Shown here piece after piece: positions 1 through 8,636 of a stretch of DNA of 64,000 nt. Source of the DNA: Bacteroides sp. (GTDB lineage: Bacteria; Bacteroidota; Bacteroidia; Bacteroidales; UBA7960); the NCBI GenBank assembly GCA_036351255.1, contig JAZBOS010000079.1, positions 28,018 to 92,017 of the forward strand, read 5' to 3'. Each line of letters begins with the position of its first letter. Within the stretch, counting starts at the first letter, position 1. The notes beneath the pieces are model-generated. The model made no database searches. It was given only the letters and a program-made list of their open reading frames with translations, and was not told where the DNA came from. A program made the translations under genes and the position numbers.

Positions 1-1
1 C

Positions 2-688
2 ATTTACGGCGGGCTGGGGATTAACATCATCAACGATAAGCTGGGTTATGAGAACTTCCTGACCATCCGGGCCAATTACGCTTTCCCTGTGCAGGTTGGC
101 GTGGTATCACACCTGATATTCGGACTTGGCGCTGGTGTGGTCAACCGAACCATCGACGGCACACAACTGACTTACGAGGATCCTAACGATCCCAATGGAT
201 TGTTCACAAAGGAGACTTATACCAAGCCCGACTTCTCGTTCGGCCTGGAATATACCGACCCCAACCTCCGGATGGGCTTTGCCATCACACACCTTTACCG
301 CTCAGTTGAGAATGCCGGCATTGACTATGCCCCCAGGCATTACTATATGTATGGAAAATACCGTTTCGACAATGTGTTCCCGAATGTTGACCTGGAGCCC
401 TATCTGCTGATCAAAAGCAATCAGCGAAGCACCCAGTTTGATGTCAATATGATGGCCTATTTCAACAAACTGCTCTGGACCGGATTTTCCTATCGACTGG
501 GAGATGCTGTGTCAGCAATGCTTGGTTATGCCATTAGTCCTGCCATCCGCGTGGGTTATGCTTACGATTATAGCATCGGGGTAAACCGCCGTTACAGCGG
601 TGGCTCGCACGAAATCATGATCCAGGCGTCCCTTGGCGGATTTAATAAAGAAAGGGTTTCACCCAATACCCCCAGGATATTTAACTAA
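2..688 (+). CDS. PorP/SprF-like type IX secretion membrane protein (5' end cut off)
   Basis: The reading frame is open from the window edge, so the N-terminus lies outside; the GTG at 89 is internal, because in-frame codons before it continue the protein (YGGLGINIINDKLGYENF). The visible 228 residues alternate short amphipathic strands rich in Gly, Tyr and Phe, as in outer-membrane barrels. The sequence YGGLGINIINDKLG followed by a strand reading FGLGAGVV is typical of the PorP/SprF family, whose members work with T9SS or with secreted cargo at the outer membrane. In Bacteroidota such genes often follow a giant secreted adhesin, which could lie upstream. A strong terminator follows the stop codon. 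The family call is from remembered patterns and is fairly secure; which secretion substrate it serves is unknown. Confidence 0.8.
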   Translation: MYGGLGINIINDKLGYENFLTIRANYAFPVQVGVVSHLIFGLGAGVVNRTIDGTQLTYEDPNDPNGLFTKETYTKPDFSFGLEYTDPNLRMGFAITHLYRSVENAGIDYAPRHYYMYGKYRFDNVFPNVDLEPYLLIKSNQRSTQFDVNMMAYFNKLLWTGFSYRLGDAVSAMLGYAISPAIRVGYAYDYSIGVNRRYSGGSHEIMIQASLGGFNKERVSPNTPRIFN

Positions 689-710
689 CTCCTCCTTGCC
701 TGAAAACCCT

Positions 711-754
711 GAGGCTGTCACAGAAAAATTCCTGATGACAGCCTCTCTTTTTTT
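711..754 (+). terminator. Rho-independent terminator after the PorP-like gene
   Basis: A perfect 10-bp stem, GAGGCTGTCA (711-720) with TGACAGCCTC (736-745), has a 15-nt loop and is followed by a T-rich tail. It lies 22 nt after the stop codon of the PorP-like gene. Confidence 0.88.
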
Positions 755-850
755 GCTCTGACGATAAATCCCTCGCTAAAAAAGTAAAGAAAAGGCTTGG
801 CTGATATCATCCCCACGGCTTTCCGAAATTAATTTTTCTCATCCCATTTC

Positions 851-925
851 CATACTACGCTCGGAGTTAATACGGAGTTTATTCGGTTTAAACCGAATAA
901 ACTCCGTATTAACTCCGTATTAACT
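851..925. repeat. 56-bp perfect palindrome inside a dispersed element (copy 1)
   Basis: Positions 862-889 and 890-917 are exact reverse complements: 28-nt arms with no loop, centred on TTT/AAA. The arms are built from an 11-nt unit resembling AACTCCGTATT, which is repeated once more at the right edge. The left flank 851-863 reads CATACTACGCTCG, a motif that recurs in related form at 31500, 40489 and 56588. It lies in a 431-bp gap with the upstream terminator on one side and the aminomutase gene on the other. No ORF is present. It may be a REP/MITE-like element or an RNA hairpin. Confidence 0.85.
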
Positions 926-1119
926 ATCTCCATGGTCCCTGAAAGCCCTGAAAATACTGGGAAAACAGACCAATCAAAATAAGCATTAACCCTATTATTT
1001 TGTATCTATTGAACTGGTTTTTGTATTTAATGAGAATATTCCCATAAATTCCTGTCTAAATTTCTTTTGAGACTAATTCTATTTTTCTATTTTTACCTGT
1101 AAATCAAACAGATCAGGTC

Positions 1120-3054
1120 ATGAAAAAAGAAAGTAATCCCAAAAAAGGTACGGGAGACCCGAAAGGAACCCGGACGGTATTGCAGACCCGGATCATCGAT
1201 GATGTCTTCACCGATGCCGTTGACAGCGTAAAACCCCGCTTTATAGTTGACATCGAAGCTTATGTAAACCGTTTATGGGAGGCTAATCCTGATATTTACA
1301 AGGTTTTAAAAGATGCTCCCTCACTGGAAGATGCCCGGGCAAGCCTGTATTCCTATCTGGAGAAGGCTGAGCGAAGGATCTTTGAAGTGGACAATGACCT
1401 GCACATCCTGGAGAAATCGACGGTCAGGGAGGCCATCAGGGTGTTTAAAAGCATTATCGGGCCAGTCAATGAATACAGGACTGGTGTATCAGCGCTAAAC
1501 TTTCTTTTCCGGCTCGCAAAGGGAGAACTGGAAGCCCTGAAGCACGAGATTTCAGCTGGCTTTCTTCTTGAATTTATTAATCTGTTCAGGGGGGTGGATG
1601 GCCGTTCGAACATTTATTTTGAATCGAAGCAGGCCAAGAAAGGCATCCCCGATTTCCTGCAGATGGAAGGCCGGAAAGCCTCTGAGGTCAGGGCCGAAAT
1701 GCTCAATGAGCTTTCGTCGAATATGAGCAAATATTTGCGTAAATATCCCAGCGGGCTCGAAGAAGAAGTCATTGCCTGGCGCAAAGCGAACCAGAAACGA
1801 ATCATGCGTTATTTCAATGCCACAGAGGATGATTGGAACAATTACCAGTGGCATTTGAAACATGTGATCAAAGATGCGCAGCCCCTGTTTGATCTGATTG
1901 AACTCACCGAGGAACAACGGGAGGCCATTACCCTTGCTGCGAAAAACAAAGTGCCGTTTGGCATCACGCCTTATTATCTGAGCCTGATGGATAATAAGCT
2001 AAACATCGGTTATGATCACGCGGTTCGTGCCCAGGTGATCCCGCCACTGGATTATGTTCAGAAAATGGTAGAGAACCGCGAGAGCCGAGGTCTTCAGTTT
2101 GATTTTATGGGAGAGCATGACACCTCGCCCGTTGACCTTGTTACACGCCGCTATCCAGGCATCGCCATCCTGAAGCCTTACAACACCTGTGCACAGATCT
2201 GTGTGTATTGTCAGCGCAACTGGGAAATCGACCAGGTGCTCGATCCCCATGCCCTGGCAAAAAAGGAACACCTCCGGGCAGCGCTCGATTGGATGGATGA
2301 AAACCCTGCCGTGGGCGATGTGCTGATCACGGGAGGAGACCCCATGGTGATGCGCGATGAAACATTGCGGTCCATCCTGGAGGAGGTAGCAGCCAAAAAA
2401 CATGTTTACCGCATCAGGATTGGCACCCGCACCCCCGTGGTCCTGCCCCAGCGTTTAAGCCAGAAAACCATCGATATGCTTGCTTCTTTTGTTGAATACG
2501 GGAAAAGGCAAATAAGTATCATTACTCATTTTGAGCATTCGTATGAGATCACCCCAGAGGCCATGAAGGCCGTGAAGCGCATCCGTGAAGCAGGGATGAT
2601 GGTCTACAACCAGGAGGTGTTCACCGTGGAGAATTCTCGTCGCTTTGAGACCGTAAAACTTCGCCTGGATCTGAAGAGCATCGGGATTGATCCTTATTAT
2701 ACCTTTAACATGAAAGGCAAGGAGGAGACCAAAAGATACATGGTTCCGATCGCCCGGATACTGCAGGAGCGTAAAGAAGAAGCAAGGCTTTTGCCGGGCC
2801 TTGACCGTACCGACGAACCTGTCTTCAATGTTCCCAAGCTGGGCAAAAACCAATTGATGGCCTGGCAGGACCACCGCCTGGTGATGATCCTGCCCAATGG
2901 CGCCAGGGTGTATGAGTTCCATCCTTGGGAAAAGAACATTCAGCCCATCCCGCCCTACAACTATGTGGATGTGCCCATTTACGATTACCTGGAAGAGCTT
3001 GCAGCAAGGGGCGAGAACATCCGCGATTACCGCAACATCTGGTTCTACTATTGA
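1120..3054 (+). CDS. KamA-family radical SAM aminomutase, probable glutamate 2,3-aminomutase type
   Basis: The 644-residue protein has a helical N-terminal extension of about 250 residues and a KamA-like catalytic part. C357, C361 and C364 form the CxxxCxxC motif for the [4Fe-4S] cluster; GGDP at 405-408 is the SAM-binding motif. The PLP-lysine region, PGGGGK in lysine 2,3-aminomutase, is altered to PKLGK (572-576), with K576 the likely Schiff-base lysine. After PYY (525-527), the residue aligned with Asp293 of clostridial lysine aminomutase is K532, and the one aligned with Asp330 is N570. These Asp residues bind the lysine side-chain amine; Lys and Asn at the two sites are what I recall for glutamate 2,3-aminomutase, which makes beta-glutamate. 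I therefore infer glutamate rather than lysine as substrate. The neighbouring saccharopine genes have their own promoter-like box, so a shared pathway is not proven. Confidence 0.82.
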   Translation: MKKESNPKKGTGDPKGTRTVLQTRIIDDVFTDAVDSVKPRFIVDIEAYVNRLWEANPDIYKVLKDAPSLEDARASLYSYLEKAERRIFEVDNDLHILEKSTVREAIRVFKSIIGPVNEYRTGVSALNFLFRLAKGELEALKHEISAGFLLEFINLFRGVDGRSNIYFESKQAKKGIPDFLQMEGRKASEVRAEMLNELSSNMSKYLRKYPSGLEEEVIAWRKANQKRIMRYFNATEDDWNNYQWHLKHVIKDAQPLFDLIELTEEQREAITLAAKNKVPFGITPYYLSLMDNKLNIGYDHAVRAQVIPPLDYVQKMVENRESRGLQFDFMGEHDTSPVDLVTRRYPGIAILKPYNTCAQICVYCQRNWEIDQVLDPHALAKKEHLRAALDWMDENPAVGDVLITGGDPMVMRDETLRSILEEVAAKKHVYRIRIGTRTPVVLPQRLSQKTIDMLASFVEYGKRQISIITHFEHSYEITPEAMKAVKRIREAGMMVYNQEVFTVENSRRFETVKLRLDLKSIGIDPYYTFNMKGKEETKRYMVPIARILQERKEEARLLPGLDRTDEPVFNVPKLGKNQLMAWQDHRLVMILPNGARVYEFHPWEKNIQPIPPYNYVDVPIYDYLEELAARGENIRDYRNIWFYY

Positions 3055-3468
3055 TTTTCGGGATCTGCAGGAAAAGAAAAAGCAGCTGGGGAAATGCGTA
3101 CCTCAGCCGTAAATTTTTCTATTTATTCAACTTTTTCTGGAAATTCACCGGAAAAGTCAGGGCACATCCTGAAAGCATGTTACTAAGGCCGTCAGCATCG
3201 CAATCCCTCCTGCCGTAAAATCCAAAGCACTTTTTCTCATAAGGGAAAAATTGGATTATGATCTGTCCTTGAAATTTTTTAAGGGAGCTTATTACAAATG
3301 TAAGGAAGCCAGAAAAACAATAAAACACAAAGCCCTTTTTTCCCATTATTTAGAATGAAAATGAATAATGAAAATATACCCTCACCATTCCCTCTTTTGA
3401 CAGGTTTTTTTTGTTATGTTTGCCGTGAAATTTCAAAATACCTGATTTAATAGATAAAAGTTTGATAT
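3055..3468. other. Intergenic gap between the aminomutase and the saccharopine genes
   Basis: This 414-bp gap is AT-rich at its right end. I see no credible ORF, no RNA gene and no lysine-riboswitch-like fold by eye. The only recognisable signal is the promoter box at 3415-3422. Confidence 0.5.
3415..3422 (+). promoter_or_regulatory. Bacteroidota -7 box upstream of the lysine-ketoglutarate reductase
   Basis: TATGTTTG matches the TAnnTTTG -7 consensus. A TTTTG lies about 15 nt upstream, slightly close for a -33 element. The box is 46 nt before the ATG and implies that the saccharopine pair can be transcribed apart from the aminomutase gene. Confidence 0.5.
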
Positions 3469-4782
3469 ATGGGTGTATGTGTAGGGATTAGGCATGAAGA
3501 CAAGTACTTAATGGAACGCAGGGTGGCGATCACACCCCGGCACGTTGAACAGCTAATCAAACAGGCAAACCTGGAGTTTGTGGTTCAAACTTCTCCCAAA
3601 AGAATTTTCAGTGATGATGAATTCAGGCAGGCTGGCGCGCGGGTGGAAAAAGACCTAAAAGAATGCCCTGTGATCTTTGGTGTGAAAGAAATCCCCCTGG
3701 ATACCTTTGAAAAAAACAAAACCTATGTCTTTTTCAGCCACGTCATTAAAGGGCAGCCATACAATATGCCCATGCTGAAAAAGATGATGGAGAATGGTTG
3801 TAATCTCATTGATTATGAGCGCATTGCCGATGAGCAAAACAAGCGGCTTATTTTTTTCGGAAAGTTTGCCGGTCTGGCGGGGATGATCAACTCGCTGTGG
3901 AGCATGGGGCAGCGCCTCAAAGAACTTGGCATGGCAGATAACCCATTCATCCATATCAAACAATCACATCATTACACCTCGCTGGAAGAAGCCAAGCGAC
4001 ACATTGCTGAAGCAAGCCGCCAGATAGCCGAAAAAGGGCTTCCGGAAGCACTCCAACCTTTCACCATTGGATTTACGGGTTATGGCAACGTTTCCAATGG
4101 TGCACAAGAGATAGCAAACCTGCTGCCCTCCATGGAAATTACGCCTGAAGAGTTACTTCGTTTAAGAAATGAGAAGAACTTGCCCAAAAACATTATTTAC
4201 AAAATCATCTTTAAAGAAAAACATATCTCGCGGCGAACGGATGGCACTGTCTTTGACCTTCAGGATTATTACCAGCATCCTGAGAAGTATGAAAACGACT
4301 TTGAGCAATACATTCCCCACCTGACCATCTTGATGAACTGTATGTACTGGGATGCAAGATATCCGAGGATCGTGACCAAAGACTACCTTGAAAAAGCCTT
4401 TAAAGCAGGCAGGCCCAAGTTGACCGTCATAGGCGATGTGACATGTGATCCCGATGGTTCCATTGAGATTACCCATAAGGGAACAAAAATTGAAGATCCC
4501 GTTTTTGTTTACAACCCCTTCAAGCGCGAACCCCTCATGGGATTCAAGGGTGAAGGCATGCTGGTAATGGCCGTTGACATTTTGCCAAGTGAACTGCCCA
4601 GGGATTCTTCCGAGGCCTTTGCTGATGCCTTGTTTAATTTTATGGAGCCCATTGCAAAGGCCGATTATTCTGTTCCTTTTGAACAGGTTGGCCTGCCCGG
4701 ACCGATCAAAAAAGCGCTGATTCTGCTTAATGGCGAACTTACGCCCGATTTTAAATACATAGAAGAATACCTGAAAAAATAA
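3469..4782 (+). CDS. Lysine-2-oxoglutarate reductase (saccharopine dehydrogenase, lysine-forming type)
   Basis: This 437-residue protein resembles the N-terminal lysine-ketoglutarate reductase half of the animal/plant bifunctional enzyme AASS, as a stand-alone protein. It condenses L-lysine with 2-oxoglutarate to saccharopine using NADPH. The N-terminus (VGIRHEDKYLMERRVAITP) is the alanine-dehydrogenase/transhydrogenase-like fold with the conserved ERR and TP. A later IGFTGYGNVSNGAQEI carries the glycine-rich dinucleotide-binding loop. It is followed after 35 nt by the saccharopine dehydrogenase gene, so the two steps fused in eukaryotes are split into adjacent genes here. The direction (lysine breakdown rather than synthesis) is inferred from the presence of dapA, a diaminopimelate-pathway gene, in the same window. 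Confidence 0.82.
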   Translation: MGVCVGIRHEDKYLMERRVAITPRHVEQLIKQANLEFVVQTSPKRIFSDDEFRQAGARVEKDLKECPVIFGVKEIPLDTFEKNKTYVFFSHVIKGQPYNMPMLKKMMENGCNLIDYERIADEQNKRLIFFGKFAGLAGMINSLWSMGQRLKELGMADNPFIHIKQSHHYTSLEEAKRHIAEASRQIAEKGLPEALQPFTIGFTGYGNVSNGAQEIANLLPSMEITPEELLRLRNEKNLPKNIIYKIIFKEKHISRRTDGTVFDLQDYYQHPEKYENDFEQYIPHLTILMNCMYWDARYPRIVTKDYLEKAFKAGRPKLTVIGDVTCDPDGSIEITHKGTKIEDPVFVYNPFKREPLMGFKGEGMLVMAVDILPSELPRDSSEAFADALFNFMEPIAKADYSVPFEQVGLPGPIKKALILLNGELTPDFKYIEEYLKK

Positions 4783-4817
4783 AGCCTATTCCAAACACCA
4801 TTTAAATATTCATTTGT

Positions 4818-6152
4818 ATGAAAAAAGTTCTGATTCTTGGTGCCGGTATGGTTGTCAAGCCCATCGTCACCTACCTGCTCGACAAGGGTTATTTTGTTAC
4901 TGTGGCTACTCGTACGAAATCGAAAGCCGAAAACATGATTCACGGTCATCCAAACGGGGCAGCTGTTGCCTGGACGGTGGATAACACCGCTGCACTGGAT
5001 GAAATGATCGCCTCACACGACCTGACGGTAAGCCTCTTACCCTGGATTCACCACATTATGGTTGCCAAGCATTGCATCAAGCACAAAAAGGATATGGTGA
5101 CCACTTCTTATGTAAAACCCGAAATGAAGGCCCTGGACCAGGAGGCAAAGGATGCAGGGATCATTATTCTGAACGAATTGGGCCTCGACCCAGGTATTGA
5201 CCATATGGGTGCCATGCGTATCATTGATCACGTTCACGACCGTGGCGGAAAGGTCGAAGAATTTTATAGCCTTTGCGGGGCCCTGCCGGCACCAGAGGCT
5301 GCCACCAATCCCTTTAAGTACAAATTCTCCTGGAGCCCCAAAGGGGTCGTTATGGCAGGAAATAATGATGGTAACTATCTTAGGCACGAAAAAGTGCATT
5401 ACATCCCCACCCAGGACCTTTTCAAGAACCCATTATCTGTTGACTTTCCTGAGGTTGAAAAGCTGGAGATCTATCCCAACCGCGACAGCCTGCCCTACAT
5501 TGAACTTTACGGGATTCCAGAAACCAAAACCATGATGCGCGGCACTTTCCGCTACCCGGGCTGGTGCGAAAGCCTGGATGCGATGAAGGCTTTGAAGCTC
5601 ATTAGCAGCGATAACTACGACTTTACCGGAAAAACCTATGCCGACATGGTCGCATTGCTGATTGGTGAAGCTGACGCAAGCAATATCCGTGACAAGGCCG
5701 CAAAATACCTGGGCCTCCCGGTGGATGCTTATGCCCTTGAAGCAATTGAATGGCTTGGTGTTTTTGAAAATATGCCCATGAATCGTCAGAACGATACCCC
5801 GTTTGAGATCATTTCCGATCTGATGATCGCCAAGATGGAACTTGGGCAACAGGAACGTGACATGGTTGCGATGCAGCACATTTTCCTGGCCTCCTACCCG
5901 GATGGAAAGCGCGAAGTGATCAAATCGTCTATGCTGGATTTCGGCACCCTTGAAACCGACACAGCCATTGCCCGAACGGTTGCTCTCCCGGCCGCCGTAG
6001 GCGTTGAGATGATCCTGAAAAACGAAATCAGTGTAAAAGGCGTTCATATTCCAGTGATTCCACAGATTTATCAGCCCATCCTCGATGCCCTGGAAAAAAT
6101 GAATATCCGTATGGTCGAAGAATTTGGGTTGCCTGAAACTGACATCATCTAA
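4818..6152 (+). CDS. Saccharopine dehydrogenase (glutamate-forming type)
   Basis: This 444-residue protein matches the C-terminal saccharopine dehydrogenase half of AASS-type enzymes. It opens with a Rossmann motif, VLILGAGMVVKPIVTYL (residues 4-20), and has the family blocks NELGLDPGIDHMGAM and CGALPAPEAATNPF. It would oxidise saccharopine to glutamate and 2-aminoadipate semialdehyde with NAD+. It lies 35 nt behind the lysine-ketoglutarate reductase gene on the same strand and is closed by a strong terminator, so the two form a bicistronic lysine-degradation unit. No aminoadipate-semialdehyde dehydrogenase gene is visible nearby. Confidence 0.85.
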   Translation: MKKVLILGAGMVVKPIVTYLLDKGYFVTVATRTKSKAENMIHGHPNGAAVAWTVDNTAALDEMIASHDLTVSLLPWIHHIMVAKHCIKHKKDMVTTSYVKPEMKALDQEAKDAGIIILNELGLDPGIDHMGAMRIIDHVHDRGGKVEEFYSLCGALPAPEAATNPFKYKFSWSPKGVVMAGNNDGNYLRHEKVHYIPTQDLFKNPLSVDFPEVEKLEIYPNRDSLPYIELYGIPETKTMMRGTFRYPGWCESLDAMKALKLISSDNYDFTGKTYADMVALLIGEADASNIRDKAAKYLGLPVDAYALEAIEWLGVFENMPMNRQNDTPFEIISDLMIAKMELGQQERDMVAMQHIFLASYPDGKREVIKSSMLDFGTLETDTAIARTVALPAAVGVEMILKNEISVKGVHIPVIPQIYQPILDALEKMNIRMVEEFGLPETDII

Positions 6153-6164
6153 TTTCAAAGACTT

Positions 6165-6208
6165 TAAAAAAAACCGCTTCAACCCGTATTTTGAAGCGGT
6201 TTTTTTTT
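6165..6208 (+). terminator. Rho-independent terminator after saccharopine dehydrogenase
   Basis: The stem AAACCGCTTCAA (6171-6182) pairs with TTGAAGCGGTTT (6191-6202) across an 8-nt loop, and a run of T follows to 6208. It begins shortly after the stop codon at 6152. Confidence 0.92.
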
Positions 6209-6238
6209 CAATAAAGCTAAATCGTTTTAGCAATTGTT

Positions 6239-6246
6239 TATTTTTG
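6239..6246 (+). promoter_or_regulatory. Bacteroidota -7 box upstream of the sugar permease
   Basis: TATTTTTG fits TAnnTTTG. It sits just downstream of the preceding terminator and 69 nt before the ATG of the permease. I see no clear -33 TTG. Confidence 0.45.
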
Positions 6247-6315
6247 CAAAGCAACAATCCGCTAATTGTCCAAAATACACTTTCACAATAAAGGAACAAA
6301 CCAAAAACAAGAAAC

Positions 6316-7473
6316 ATGGCAAAAAATAAAAGTTTCCCGATCTTCCTGGCATTTTTGTGTATGGGTTTCGGCGATGCTGTAGGCCCTTTTGTCGGACTGG
6401 CAAAGGTACAGTTCAGTCTTTCCAATTTTGAAGCCCAGATCATTGCCTTCATGGGTTTCATCATGTTTGGGATTTTATCGGTCCCCATGGGCATCTTCCA
6501 GGACCGGAAAGGCAAAAAAACCGTATTGATGTTAGGTTTGATCCTGGCCCTTGTGGGCCTGGTAATCCCACTCTTTGGCCTGTCCAGCTACGGCTTGTTC
6601 CTGCTGACCATCCTTCTGCTTGGCGCTGGGGCAGCCATTCTCCAGGTAGCAGGCAACCCTATCATGCGCGATGTGTCGCCCGAAGGGAAATACGCTCGCA
6701 ATCTTACCCTCGGGCAATTCATCAAAGCCATAGGCTCCCTGTCGGGATCGCTTATTCCTTTTGCCGCCGCCAAATGGTTCGGGTTGGACTGGAAGATCCT
6801 TTTCCCCATTTACAGTGCTGCATTGCTGCTCACGCTGGTTATCATCGGGCTTACCCGCATTGAAGAAAAGAAAGCGCTGGATGCTACCCCGGCAAGTTTC
6901 TCCTCTTCCCTATCCCTTTTAAAGAATCCATTCATTGCCATGATGGTGTTGGGTATTTTCCTGTATGTCGGGGCAGAAGTCTCAATCAGCTCAGGAACGC
7001 CCATCCTGCTCAGCAATAAATTCAACATTGATTTGCAGACCTGGGGTTTATTGGGTAATGCCTTTTTCTTTATCTCGATCCTGATCGGGCGGTTTTTAGG
7101 TTCTGTCATTCTGAACTACCTTCAACCAAAGCGCTTTTTGCTCATTTCTGCTTTGTTATCCTTAACGGGCCTTGTGCTGATGCTCTCGCCGCTTCAGAAC
7201 CTGGTAATTCTTGGTATTCTGTTTACCGGCCTCGGGTTTGGTAATATTTTCCCACTGATCTTTTCGATCACGGTTGATGCAATGCCCGAAAGGAGCAATG
7301 AGATCTCAGGGCTTATGGTTACAGCCATTGTTGGCGGGGCTATCATTCCGCCGCTTATGGGTCTGGTTGCTGACAATACCTCCGTGACCATTGGTTTGCT
7401 GGTTCCCCTGGCTGCCATCTTGTATATTCTTTACACGGCATTCTATGTTTCCCGAAAAATTCAATCCGCCTGA
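6316..7473 (+). CDS. Sugar MFS transporter (FucP/NagP-like)
   Basis: This 385-residue protein is hydrophobic throughout, with about twelve predicted membrane helices. The loop after helix 2 reads GIFQDRKGKKTVLMLG, the usual MFS cytoplasmic motif, and AILQVAGNPIMRDVSPEGKY resembles the central part of FucP-type proton-sugar symporters. The final TGA overlaps the ATG of the following ROK gene by one base (TGATG), which suggests translational coupling of uptake and phosphorylation. The sugar is not determined; glucose, N-acetylglucosamine or a related hexose is plausible from the coupled kinase and the nearby amino-sugar-like gene. Confidence 0.8.
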   Translation: MAKNKSFPIFLAFLCMGFGDAVGPFVGLAKVQFSLSNFEAQIIAFMGFIMFGILSVPMGIFQDRKGKKTVLMLGLILALVGLVIPLFGLSSYGLFLLTILLLGAGAAILQVAGNPIMRDVSPEGKYARNLTLGQFIKAIGSLSGSLIPFAAAKWFGLDWKILFPIYSAALLLTLVIIGLTRIEEKKALDATPASFSSSLSLLKNPFIAMMVLGIFLYVGAEVSISSGTPILLSNKFNIDLQTWGLLGNAFFFISILIGRFLGSVILNYLQPKRFLLISALLSLTGLVLMLSPLQNLVILGILFTGLGFGNIFPLIFSITVDAMPERSNEISGLMVTAIVGGAIIPPLMGLVADNTSVTIGLLVPLAAILYILYTAFYVSRKIQSA

Positions 7474-8594
7474 TGGACTTTATCAATGACAAGCGAATCG
7501 TACTGACCCTTGACGGTGGAGGAACCAATTTCGTTTTCTCAGCCATACAGGGGAACCGTGAGATTATAAGGCCTATCACCCATCCTTCTCACGGTCATGA
7601 TCTTCAGCGCTGCCTAGAAACCATTTTGAAGGGATTTAAGGAAGCCAGCCAGCAACTTGATCAAAAACCTGATGCCATCAGTTTTGCCTTTCCTGGCCCA
7701 ACAGATTATCCCAATGGCATCATCGGCGACCTGGAAAACCTGCCGGGTTTTCGGGGAGGTGTAGCCCTTGGACCTATGCTGGAAGAAACCTTCCAGGTCC
7801 CGGTTTACATTAACAACGATGGCGACCTGTTTGCATATGGCGAGGCTATTTCCGGGTTTTTACCCATGGTGAACCAAATGTTGCGAAAAGCCGGCAGCAC
7901 CCGTCAGTACAAAAATCTGATCGGGATCACCCTGGGTACAGGGTTTGGTGCAGGGCTGGTGCGAAACAATGAACTTATCATTGGCGACAATGGTGCAGCA
8001 GGCGAAATCTGGGTGGTGCGCAGTAAAATTCACCCTCACTCCTTCTCAGAAGAATGTGTCAGCATCCGTGCAATCAAAAGGGTGTATGGCGAACACTGCC
8101 CCGACTGCGCCGCACAAGACCTCTCACCCAAGGACATTTTTGAAATTGCCAAGGGGGAAAGATCAGGACATCAGGAGGCTGCCAGGGAGTCGTTCAGGCA
8201 GATGGGCGAGTCTATTGGGGAAGCACTGGCTTCCGCCCTGACGCTATTTGATGGTCTGGTAGTGATTGGGGGTGGCCTTGCCAATGCCTGGCCCTTGTTC
8301 CTCCCCGAAACCATTAGGGAGTTAAACAGCACCATTGAGAAACTGGACGGACGCAAGGTTGGACGCATGGAGATTAGCGCTTATAACCTTGAGGATGAAT
8401 CGCATACCCAGGAATTCATTGCCGGTAAAGTAAGCCGGATCAAAGTGCCCTTCTCTGAAAAAACCGTTTTCTATGATTCATTAAAGAGAACCGGAATAGG
8501 CATCACACGTTTGGGTACCAGCAAAGCCGTATCAATTGGCGCATATGCCTTTGCCCTCAATGAAATTGACAAGATGAAGGTAACGGAAGCCTAA
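7473..8594 (+). CDS. ROK-family sugar kinase-like protein, zinc site lost
   Basis: The 373-residue protein begins with LTLDGGGTNFVFSA (phosphate-1 motif, residues 11-24) and has YINNDGDLFAYGE with the catalytic Asp, then GITLGTGFGAGLV (phosphate-2). In standard ROK kinases the segment AGEIGH and a later CxCGxxGC bind structural zinc. Here the first reads AGEIWVV and the second is replaced by HPHSFSEECVSIRA, so His and the Cys cluster are missing; HCPDC further on may or may not compensate. It may phosphorylate the sugar brought in by the permease with which it overlaps by one base. Longer than most ROK kinases (about 300 residues). No N-terminal helix-turn-helix, so it is not a NagC/XylR-type repressor. 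Confidence 0.78.
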   Translation: MDFINDKRIVLTLDGGGTNFVFSAIQGNREIIRPITHPSHGHDLQRCLETILKGFKEASQQLDQKPDAISFAFPGPTDYPNGIIGDLENLPGFRGGVALGPMLEETFQVPVYINNDGDLFAYGEAISGFLPMVNQMLRKAGSTRQYKNLIGITLGTGFGAGLVRNNELIIGDNGAAGEIWVVRSKIHPHSFSEECVSIRAIKRVYGEHCPDCAAQDLSPKDIFEIAKGERSGHQEAARESFRQMGESIGEALASALTLFDGLVVIGGGLANAWPLFLPETIRELNSTIEKLDGRKVGRMEISAYNLEDESHTQEFIAGKVSRIKVPFSEKTVFYDSLKRTGIGITRLGTSKAVSIGAYAFALNEIDKMKVTEA

Positions 8595-8599
8595 GTTCT

Positions 8600-8636
8600 C
8601 TAAAAATGAAACAGTGCGACAGCACTGCATTTTTAG
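8600..8636. terminator. Hairpin between convergent genes, likely bidirectional terminator
   Basis: CTAAAAATG (8600-8608) pairs with CATTTTTAG (8628-8636), and an inner stem CAGTGC/GCACTG extends it. It covers the space between the ROK gene (+) and the methyltransferase gene (-), overlapping the last codon of the latter. The A/T-rich outer stem can act as a U-tract on both strands. Confidence 0.75.

Noticed and set aside
3055..3468. Lysine riboswitch before the lysine-degradation genes
   Set aside because: No conserved lysine-box-like core or matching long-range stems could be seen; only a promoter box is supported.
5433..6515. 360-codon minus-strand frame across saccharopine dehydrogenase
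   Set aside because: It runs through a strong terminator and two convincing plus-strand genes.
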